Assembly: GCA_012932295.1 (NCBI GenBank)
Contig: JAAONU010000013.1
Coordinates: 40,872,627 to 40,936,626 of the forward strand
Origin: Cyclina sinensis
Taxonomy: Eukaryota > Mollusca > Bivalvia > Venerida > Veneridae
Direction: 5' to 3'
DNA length: 64,000 nt
Position 1 is the first letter of the stretch. Each line of letters begins with the position of its first letter. Made by a program: the position numbers and the translations under genes. The notes under the pieces are model-generated. The model was given only the letters and a program-made list of their open reading frames with translations, was not told where the DNA came from and did not search any database. Positions 13,711 to 25,700 of this stretch are shown here, piece by piece.

Positions 13711-16700
13711 CTTAGAAACAATAAGCACCAGAAAATTACATCAGAAAAAAACATCATCATCATCATCACTGTCACTGCCATCTTCATAATCATATCATAT
13801 CTTTTAAACTTCAACTTATTACAACTGGCAAAAGTCAATACTGACTAAACTAGGCAGGTGCGCATTCAGGAACATTAAAATTGTAAAAGATAAAAACAAA
13901 GTAAACAAGATTATTACTAAAGATCTTACTTTCTTAATGAAACTTCAAAATTATATCCAATGTAAATACAATATTTTAACTTGTTTGTATCAGGAGATAT
14001 TATATCCTCATATTTTGGTAAGAATAAATCTGTCTTAGGTGATAAAAATACAATTACAAACTGAGCACACATCTGTAACAACTATCTACAGCTGACCTTG
14101 TAAACAGCATGCCATAATGAACCTAGATCTAGAAGTTTATAGACTAATGAAATCATCTATTAATATTCATGAAGAATTGTATGTATTTCATTCCTACAAA
14201 GTCAATCACAAAGGCTCATAAAAAGGGCTCTCATTCCAACCTATTAAATAAGTGCAGTCACAGGCTTACATGTACATATATACATGCTACTGATTTTACT
14301 TGAGAGTGAGTTGACCACTTACTTATGTTAGAGTGAGTTATTGATTTTCACAATAAAGATTGCATGGTCTACATTCTTTGCATTCATTCTTATTAAAATA
14401 TCAGTACCTTCCTACACAGTAAAACATGTAAATCTATCACAGGGTATATTATGTTTTATGGTGTCAGCAAGGGACACTATCTTTTACTAGTTCAGAAACA
14501 GCAATAATGGTCATTAACACAAATTTCCAATGTGATGTTGTCAGATTATAGAAAAATATGGTGAAAATCCCATAGGTACAACTTCACATGCAGCACAGCA
14601 TTACAACAAAATCCAAAACAATAACAAGAAAGAGAATAAAACCTTATGAACATGTATGTGCAACAAATCTATAAATCTAAGTAACAGATCAGTCCTGTGT
14701 CCATGGCTTGTCTAGGCAAAATGCAAAGTAAATCAAAGGGCAATAGGACAATGGCTTGTAAATTATATATATCATTTTTGTCATAATAGTTCTATACTGC
14801 AATAGATATACATATACCAATTTTTAAGCTTAAACCTACCATCAGCTCCCTGTGGGGTTGGGTTTGTGGGTATTACTGGAGATGTTGGGGACGTGGGCTC
14901 TGATTCTGTATCATCACATTCCTGCCCATGTGGCATCAACTCATCTGTGTAGTGGTAATCTGTAATGTTGAAGATTTGAGAGATGAATACAAGTTTAACT
15001 TCTAAATGCACTCAAGTCTCATCTTTCATCAGTCACAACTATATTATAACCAAAGGAACAGTAAAGTATCACTATTAAAACCACTTAAATTATTTCAAAA
15101 CTGCATTAAAATCAGCTATTTTAAAGAACTACATCTGAATTTTGAACAAACAAGGTTTGCTATTACGACCACTGCTCTCAACAAGGCTAAAACATTCCCT
15201 CTAACTTTTACCAATTCATTTAAAAATGTTACTCCATATACAAAATTTATAAATGAAACTCCAGTTACAACCCACTCTCTATAACATTAAGTGCTTAAAT
15301 GCAAATTTCATGCCTTAACCTAACTATTGCCCCATGCACGCATCTTGATGCACTGTTCTTCCTACCTGTACAATTCTCCATGTTGACATAAGTAGACTGT
15401 ATATCAACAGTGTGCTCCCCCTGTTTCATTGCCTGTTCTAACATTGTGATCATGTCTTTTATTTCATGAGCAAGATGTGAGAATTCCGGACGTTCCTTTG
15501 GGTTGGGATGCCAGCACTTTCTCATTATTGCGTACCTACAGGAGAAAAAGAAACTCATTTATTTTTCTTTGAAGTACATCCACCCTTACTTTTAGACAAT
15601 ACAGATTTGCTTAGTTACCAAATTGCTGCAGGAAGAAGTAAACATAAATTGTAATTATCACCTTCAACTAAAATATCATTACAAAATACTTAAACAAATA
15701 TAATCTTACAGTTGGTCTGGGCAGTACTGTGGCTGGGGCATTCTTCGTCCATGTTTCAGATAACGTACAATATCCCAGTTATCAACCTCAGGGTATGGGT
15801 TAACTCCCCTGGTCATCAGTTCCCACAATATAATACCAAAAGACCACTGAAAATATGAAAAAAAAATACATGAATTAAAACTGGGATATATAGGCAGGGT
15901 GTTCGGTAGACTCTGAAACTCAAGGGTCAATGACCCATCAGATAAAACTTTCAAGGGTCAAACTGAGATTCTGAAGGGTCAAACTGAAATTTTCAAGGGT
16001 CAAAGTAATATTTACAATCCTCTTTAAATTCAGGTTGAAACAGTGTTTATAACACCTCATTAATCTGTGGGGTGTTTTTTTTTTTTTACTTTTTTGGGGG
16101 AAGGGGGTCAGTGCCCATTGGGTGGGCCAACTGGAACTATCATTATGACTATCACTAGTATTCCTCACACACAAAAAAAACAACAACAACAACAACTTAT
16201 AATTGCATGTGAACAAGGCCCTAGCCTCTTTTTTCTTTGATTTATGTTTCAACTTATTACTGGCCAATGTCAATACTTACTATTTTAGGCAGGTAAGAAA
16301 TTATGCAGAGTTAAGGCTAGCCGCTTTGTATGTTTATATTTTCTTAGATGCAAACTGGTACTTATAATCAAATTATGACCACTGATCTTAATAAATTAAC
16401 TGTATGTTGTAAGTCTGCCTTGTAAAGAGTCTCAAAGACTCTGTTTACTATAAATACTAAAATACGACGATGTCGCGGAAATATATGACAAACGGAATTT
16501 ATCCGAGATTTTCACTCGCTGCTTCATGTTTTATGAACTTACTATTTGCTGTCATTCACATAAAACGTAAAGTAAATATCGTGAAGCATAACTGAGTGCA
16601 TAGGCAGTCAAAAGTAATGCTATCAACCATCAAAATTTCGCATATTTTTTTCTCTTGCCGATGAGGATTTTTTGCCGTTTCTCGGGGAAAAATATATACT

Positions 16701-19700
16701 CCGACAGGTGGGGAAAAGGGTCAAATGTCGCCAAATATTTTGGCCAAAAGTAACACTGATAATTGTATTTCATGTCTGACTTTGGTATCGATTTTTTTCT
16801 ATAACTTCTTGCTCTCAGATTATGACCACGTGCATGTTGACCGCTGATTGGCTGAAACCACTTCAGTGTGGAAACTTCGCCCCGCCTACTTTACCTGTAT
16901 GCGGAAAAAATCCTTTTCAAGTCTCTTTAGCAACAACATTTATTGACATTGATTGACAACAAGCAAGTCTTCATGCAGCCGTGGATATTTCTCACGAGTC
17001 AAATATGACTCGTGGGCTGATTTTATGACGGGTCAAATGAGTGTATTTGAGAATTTTCACGGGTCAAGACCCGAGACCTCGGGTCAAACGGACACCCTAT
17101 AATAGGGTATACTACAGCTGTGATCACTTAGTGGCAGAGAATATACACTGGAAATACATCTAAAAAAAGTTTACGTTGTACAAAATATCTACAGTCTTAC
17201 GTCAGTTATCTCAGTTCACAATGTTAACAGTTACTTGTCTTTATGCTATTTTCATGAACTTGATGTATCAGTTTTTCTCAATGCTAAAACGTTTTAGCTG
17301 AGCGGTCTTACAAACATGAAAGTTCATAACAGAAAGATGCAATGCATCTTAAAAATGACCACCCAGAGCGGAACTGGAACTTAGGTACTCCCACATTGAA
17401 AACCACAGCTCTAACCACTGAGCCAAAGAAACGTTTCCCTGATGTAGTTGTCAGAGGTTGTATTTATACAAGAGGCTAGTGAGCACAGGACCATAACAAG
17501 TGGACTGATGCATGGTAGGTAAAAGATTTTGTAGCCAAACAACTGCAGACTCTCTACCACAAAATCAAACCTTGAATTTACCAAACTAAATATCACTAGA
17601 TATTACATTTTCTCTACTTACAACATCAGATTTAGAGGAATATTTTCCTTTCTCAAGACACTCCAGAGCCATCCATTTCACTGGAAGCATGGTCTTTTTA
17701 CTCTCAGAAGCATAGTAATCTTTTTCATAAATGTCTCGTGATAAGCCAAAATCGGCGACCTTCACCCTGTAGTTATCATCCAACCTATAAAGATAAAAGG
17801 ATTTCTCCATCATGACATGAATACAAAACGTCATCTTGTAACACTTATTGCTTAATATAGTTGCTCTGTTACTCTGAGTACTCATATATCTGTGCACTTT
17901 TTAACAGTAGCTGTTTATATTGTTCACAACTATGCACTGACAGAAAAATCCTTTCTTTAAAAAAATGAATATTTAAAGCTATAACATTGTAAATTATGCT
18001 GCAACAGAACAAAATAAGTACAGTAATACTGTTAAATGGTAATAACAATTTGGAAGTTCACAACACTTACATGCAGTTTCTACAAGCTAAATCTCTGTGA
18101 ACACATTTGAGTTCTGCAAGGTAGGCCATCCCTTCAGCAATGTCTATGCCAAATGTGATCAGATCTTTTATAGTGGGAGCCTAGAATTTTAAGCAAAGCA
18201 ATGGAGTTTTACTCTAATACTTAACTATACAAGAAACTTTTTCTCAATCAAATACAGAACTCCATAAAAAATCATCATCAATGAAAGAACGAGGATCTGG
18301 TTATTATTGGCTTTGGTAATATTGATATAAAAAGTCACAAATTCCTAAAGTGTCTCTCGAGACACAACATATAATGGACTCAATCAATTAACAGAAACTA
18401 GTAAGTTTCTACACTAGTACCTCATCACTGGTGCTGGGTGAACAACGGACCCTCTGGCGCAGTCCTAATAAAGTGTAAATTATATTAGTCTAAAGCATTT
18501 AGCTCTCCAGTCTCACAAAGCATTTTCAGTACTAACAGGCATAACTGGAGTTCTTGAGTTCTTTGCTTCAGACTTTGCCAGACACTTAGTGACCTGATAT
18601 GGGGATCAAACTTTGGTCCTTTGTCAAGAATGTGAAACCTCTGAAACCCTCTTGTGTAAAGAGTCCTACAATCTGTCACTGTGGCAACTGCCACAACATG
18701 GATTGATCTGCTATAATTATTTCTGTGTCTTTATTAGTTACAATGATCTGCTGATTAACTTCAAGAATTGGTGTGAATGTACAGTTACAACATATCAAAG
18801 ATACCATGCTTATACACTTAACTCTCTATGGTACACATTTTGAAATAACAAAAGCAACTTAAAAACTGTCTCCAATCTTCAAACACAAGCCCTGCTCATG
18901 TTTTTTTGTGGGGGCTTTTCTGGTACAAGTGAACAATTAACTATTAAATGAATGAGCAGCATTTTTGGTTTAGTTTTGGCTTAGACCTTAACTATCAAAG
19001 ACTAGCTACTAGTTTAAGTGGAAATCTCTCAAGATCTTGTTTGCACTACATCTTAAGTGTCTTCTTTAAGTATTTCAAGCCTGATGAAAACTGATTGGAT
19101 CATGTAATACAGCATGTTGTTTTTATTCTATAAAATGATACATTTCAAAATAAGAACAAAAATGAAACAGGTTATGAAAAAAAAGAAACCACATTCTCCA
19201 CACCTCCCCCCTATTCCACCACCACCACAAACCCCAGCCCAATGTTATTAGGAATGTCTGAAACTTAAAATCAGAATTTCAACAACACATGCAAACTTTT
19301 TACGCAGAAATGATCATTTTTTAATAATATAATAATTTCCAAAGACGACTTTCACAGGTACTTTAGCATTTTGGAAAAAATAATAAATTGCCATAATTAT
19401 GATAAAATTTTATCAAAGTTCATACAGCAATCCCAACAAAATTTAATTTAAGGGGCACAGATCAAATATTGTATAATAAATCAGACAATATTCAAGTGTG
19501 GGAACAGGAATCAAATATCGTATAATAAATCAGACAATATTCAAGTGTGGGAACAGGAATCAAATATCAAATAATTAATCAGACAATATTCAGGTGTGGG
19601 AACAGGAATTAAATATCATACAATAAATAAGACAATATTCAAGTGTGGGAACAGGAATCAAATATCATACAATAAATAAGACAATATTCAAGTGTGGGAA

Positions 19701-22700
19701 CAGGAATCAAATATCGTAAAATAAATCAGACAAATATCAAGTCTGGGAACAGGAATCAAATATCGTACAATAATTCAGACAATATTCAAGTATGGGAACA
19801 GAAATCAAATATCAAATAATAAATTTGACAAAATTCAAGTGTGGGAACAGGAATCAAATATCGTAAATAAATTAGACAGTATTCAAGCGTGGGAACAGGA
19901 ATCAAATATCATAAAATAAATTTGACAATATTCAAGTGTGGGAACAGGAATCAAATATCGTACAATAAATTTGACAATATTCAAGTGTGGGAACAGGAAT
20001 CTAATATCATACAATAAATCAGACAATATTCAAGTGTGGGAACAGGAATCAAATATTATAAAATAAATTTGACAATATTCAATTGTGGGAACAGGAATCA
20101 AATATTGTAAAATAAATTAGACAATATTCAAGTGTGGGAACAGGAATCAAATATTGTAAAATAAATCAGACAATATTCAAGTGTGGGAACAGGAATCAAA
20201 TATCGTACAATAATTCAGACAATATTCAAGTATGGGAACAGAAATCAAATATCAAATAATAAATTGACAAAATTCAAGTGTGGGAACAGGAATCAAATAT
20301 CATACAATAAATTTCACAAAATTCAAGTATGGGAACAGGAATCAAATAACGTACAATAAATTTGGCAAAATTCAAGTGTGGGAACAGGAATCAAATATTG
20401 TAAATAAATTAGACAGTATTCAAGTGTGGGAACAGGAATCAAATATTATAAAATAAATTTGACAATATTCAAGTGTGGGAACAGGAATCAAATATCGTAC
20501 AATAAATTAGACAATATTTAAGTGTGGGAACAGGAATCTAATATCATACAATAAATCAGACAATATTCAAGTGTGGGAACAGGAATCAAATATCATAAAA
20601 TAAATTTGACAATATTCAAGTGTGGGAACAGGAATCAAATATTGTAAAATAAATTAGACAATATTCAAGTTAGGGGAACAGGAATCAAATATTGTACAAT
20701 AAATCAGACAATATTCAAGTGTGGGAACAGGAATCAAATATCAAACAATAAATTTGACAATATTCAAGTGTGGGAACAGGAATCAAATATTGTAAAATAA
20801 ATCAGACAATATTCAAGTGTGGAAACAGGAATCAAATATCAAACAATAAAATTGAAAATACTGAAGTGTGGGAACAGGAATCAAATATCATACAATAAAT
20901 CAGACAATATTCAAGTGTGGGAACAGGAATCAAATATCATAAAATAAATTTGACAATATTCAAGAGTGGGAACAGGAATCAAGTATCATAAAATAAATCA
21001 GACAATATTCAAGTGTGGGGCCAGGAATCAAATATCGTACAATAAATTGACAATATTCAAGTTAGCACAGATACTGGTAGTTCAAGTTTTGAAAAGACAT
21101 CTTCTCTGTTTTCAAATAAAGATCAACTGGTCAACCAAGATATTACAATATTCAAGTTAGGGGGACAGGAATCAATGTTTGTACACTAAGCACAACAGCA
21201 TTCAAGCTGTAAAGCGGGAAGAAATGTTAGACATTTAATTTTAAGACATAAAGTAAATGATTAGAATATGCCAATATAAACTACAACATGATGCATATTA
21301 TAAAAACTCATTAAATTAAGCACACCATTCAACATTGTAATTTTGTGACTGTAAGTAATATTACACAACTATAACTTCATTTACAACATTTTAATAGAAT
21401 AAAAATGATGGGTGATAACTCAGTTATGCTTAAAGAAAATTTGTGAAATTACATTAGCATTCAAACAGCAAGTATTATTTTACGTATATGTTTTTTACAG
21501 CATGCATCAATAAAAGATATACTTTCTGGTAAATGTATTATAACAAGAGCTCCGCGGAGCGGCACCAACGCTCGTTTGTTTTACATGTCGACAATGGGGG
21601 CCATAGTAATGGTTCTTGTGCACTACTCCTGACGGAGGAGGTCTAAATACCTTTGACATTTCATGTCAAGATGTTGATATTGTTCATACTGATACCTTTA
21701 ATCAATCAACTTAATAAGCAATTTTGACAAAAATTGTAAGTTAAAAAGGGACATAATTCCAAAAATATAGCTTCCAGAATAACGCCCCTTGTGTTACAAC
21801 TTGTCATGTTAAGCAAGCAGTCTTAGTTTCATATTGATATCTTTGATAGTGTTGAAATCATTCAACTTAATAAGCAATTTAGACAAAAACTGTAAGTTAA
21901 AAAGGGGCAAAACTCGAAAAATACAGTTTTCAGAATAAGGCCCCTTGTGTTACAACTGCCTCTTGTCATGACAAGCAAGCAGTCCAAGTGTCATATTGAT
22001 ATTTTTGATAGTTTTGAAATCATTCAACTTAATAAGCAATATAAGCAATTCTGACGAACGTTTTAAGTTAAAAAGGAGCACAAGTCCAAAAATTTAGCTT
22101 TCTAAAAAAATGTCCCTTGTGTTACAAATGCCTCTTGTCATGATAAGCAAGCATTCATATTGATGTCTTTTAAACTGAGTAATGGGCTACATTAAAGTTT
22201 TTGCATGATGACGACAACAATGACCATGATGCAGCGATCATAATAGCTCGACTTTTTCTTCGAAACAGATGAGATAAAAATCACTTCAAACAGTGGTATC
22301 ATATGTGTCAAATTCTATACATACCATTCTCTAAAATAAACCTTAGAACAAAAAATCACATAGAATCTAGTTGAACTGGTATGAGTTTGAAACAATATTG
22401 GTATGACTAACATTTATGTTAATGATACATACATGTACAATGCACACTTGTTCAACACAACTTACATTTGTTTCATTCCTGATGTATGACAGGAGGTCAC
22501 CATGTCTCATGAAAGGCAGTACAACAAGGGGCATGTCATCCATACCCAGGCAGATACCTGTGGGCAGATAAGCATATATAAATTCTTGTCTTTCTGAAAA
22601 TTGCCAAAAAGGTCAGACTTTGTTTCATAAATAAATGTTAGTATTTCATGATCTACCATGCATCTTGAAAGTATGACAAGTGTTACAGACTGCAGAGTTT

Positions 22701-25700
22701 GTACATGTAATACTACTTTTCATTTATTTACTGAAAAGTTACAAAGGTATTTGTTGGCTTATTACATATCATGCACCATTTGATCTCAAAAGAAATTAAA
22801 GCAGGGTGTTAATTAATCTGCTGACATTTTATTTGCATATTATTCAAACCAGGGCTCCTAAAATTTTGAAATCTCAATCGGTCCGAGACCTCGACCCCCC
22901 CCCCTCGAAACCAAGAACCAACAAAAAAAATAGAAACGATTTAAGGGCATAGAACAATTTGAGTTATGATAGTGCTGACGTCGCGAAAATATGTGTTTTT
23001 CAAAGCGAAAGTAGAATTAGAGCTAATTTTACAACTTCAAACTAGTCACTGATATTTTTAAGTGTGCTTTATGCTGCAGCTTGTCACTACAATTACTATT
23101 AAGCCCTTAATGAAATTTAGCAGACGACAGTTATTGCCTATTTCGATGCAAACTCCTTGCACCGGTTACGTCACGCTTTGCTACTTAACTGGTTTCTGTA
23201 CTGATCAGGGGAAGTAACCCCTGCTGGGAGTTTGATTTCGATGAAATTATATTTCACAGTTTGAGCCGGTCAACTTTAATCGATTGGCCAGCTGCAAATC
23301 AGGCACACTTAAACTTGTTTACAAGTTAATTGGCGATAATTGCCGCGGGCAACAGTGACAGTTTTATGGTTTTATGATAGGTGTGAAGTACCGGATTAGC
23401 GTTCAATTGAGGTTTTGCTATGAGATTTTGACTGTTTTATGAAAAGTTATACATATTTTTTTGTTTTTGTACCGATTTTTTAAGGACTTTTGGACATCGA
23501 AATCGGTCCAGAGAGATAAAATTCGGTCAAAACCGACAAATTTTCGGTTTTCGGGAGCCCTGTATTCAAACCCATCCTCATTATAACAGAGAAAATATAA
23601 TTCTGAGAACAGAAATCAGACAATTCTTTATTTTGGCCATATTGAAATACATTGTACTATTTGTTTAACACAATTTAGACACATAGTGGACTAACAGACA
23701 GTTAGTTTCACTGAATCTAGCTTACCAGATCCTTATATAAGAATCTTAAAAATTAACTTTTGAAGAAGGTTTACGTTGTGTAAATTTACCTATAAGATTT
23801 AAGACATTCGGATGGTTGAAATCTTTCATTATCAAAGCCTCTTTAAGGAATGCCTGAACATCTATTTCCCTTGGACTGTTCTCTGAAAAATACAAAAATT
23901 TTCATTCAATTTCAAGAGAAATCAATTCAAGTGTACTCTTTAAGTGGATGCAGTTTTTAACACCTTTTAAAGAATAATCCTATCTGACTGAACCACAGTG
24001 ACTACTAGCTTCTATTACTCACATAAGGTCAATTGCTTTTCAACAGTGCATTTTATATCTTTAAGGAAGTAACAATAAGAGAATTTCACTTTGACATTCC
24101 ATAGCCACCATAATAAATCATCCAAGCCAAACCTTAAATGGGAAAACAGAGTGTGTTATTATCTAATGCAGAGAACAGTTGAGAGTGTCATACCTATATC
24201 AAGCAAACAGTAGAGTGTGTCATATCTATATGAAGAGAACAGTGGAGAGTGTCATATCTAGATGTAGAGAACAGTAGACTGTGTCATATCTAGATGTAAA
24301 GAACAGAGTCCCTTGATGTTGAGCACAGTAATTTTTTCCATACCTTGTAGTTGAGCACAGTAATGTGTTTTTCTATTACCTAAATGTGAGCAGAGTAAAA
24401 TGTTCCATACCTAGATGTGGAGCACAGTAATAAGTGCCATACCCTGATGCAGAGCAGAGTAAAATGTTCCTATACCTAGATTTAGAGCACAGTAGTGTGT
24501 TCCATACCTAACTGTGATGTATAGCAGAGTAAAGTGTGCAAAACCTAGATATAGCACAGAGTGAAGTGTGTCATAAGAAGATGTAAAGCCAACTACAGTT
24601 TACCTAACCTTAATGAAGAGCAGAGCCATACCTAACTATTGAGTACAGTAGACTTTGCCCTATCTAGATGTATAGCAAAGTGCATTATACAAGGACGTAG
24701 ATCGAAGTTAAGTGTGCCAAAGTCAGAGGTAAAGAAAAGTAAAGTGTGCCATACCTGGATGTAAAGGGAAATGTGTCATACAGAGATGGAGAGTGGAGTG
24801 TGCTACACCTCGCTGTAAAACACTATGAAGAGTGCCATTCCTGGATGTACAGTAAAGTGTGTCATACAGAGATGGAGAGTGGAGTGTGCTACACCTCGCT
24901 GTAAAACACTGTGAAGAGGGCTGAACCTATAGTTAAAGCAAAGTGTGTCATGCTCATGTTAAAAGGATTTTTTGAAAGGATACTTATGTATAGGTTTTGG
25001 GAGCATTATGAAGATATTTATATGGAACTTACTGTGCAAGGTTTTCACTGCTACTTCTTCATCCCCTTTTACATCTGGGAAGGTCAGATAACCTTTAAAA
25101 ACACTCCCAAAGTGCCCTGTAATTAACAAAATACACAGGATAGAGTGGAGTTCAAAAATCAACTTTTTTGACTGGGTGAAAACTGAGAAAAGAACTTGGA
25201 TCGGACTGTATTTCATATGCTTGTGCAGTGAGCAATATATATAAACTTTATTGCATCAATCCTTCATGAAAAACAGCGTAATTTTTCATATTTCATTTGT
25301 CTGATCTGTTCCATAGCCCATGTGCTTTGACAGAAGTAAGCAAATTTGTGATTCTAATCTCTTTTTTTTTTCTATATTAAATAAAATAAAAGAAACTTTT
25401 CTTCAAATATATTCCGATAAAAGAATGACTTAAACTGGCAACTTGTTACACAGAAATCAAAATTATCCTGAGAGCTGTTACCTGCACCAAGCAACTCTCC
25501 CATCTGGAGGAACTGTCTGTCTATCAGTAAGTTCTGGTCTTGAAGGAGAAGCTTTGTTTCCTCATCAATCCTTGCACTGAAAGGACTACTGGGCCCAGCC
25601 CCCTGACCCTGCTCTGCATAGGCTGTAAGATCAAACATAACATGAATTTCCAAAGAGCAGTGACTGAGTTTTGATAAATCTTCATTTGAATTCACACTGT

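Noticed and set aside
19452..21066. CRISPR-like direct repeats
   Set aside because: Units are contiguous tandem repeats with no unique spacers, in a eukaryotic intron.
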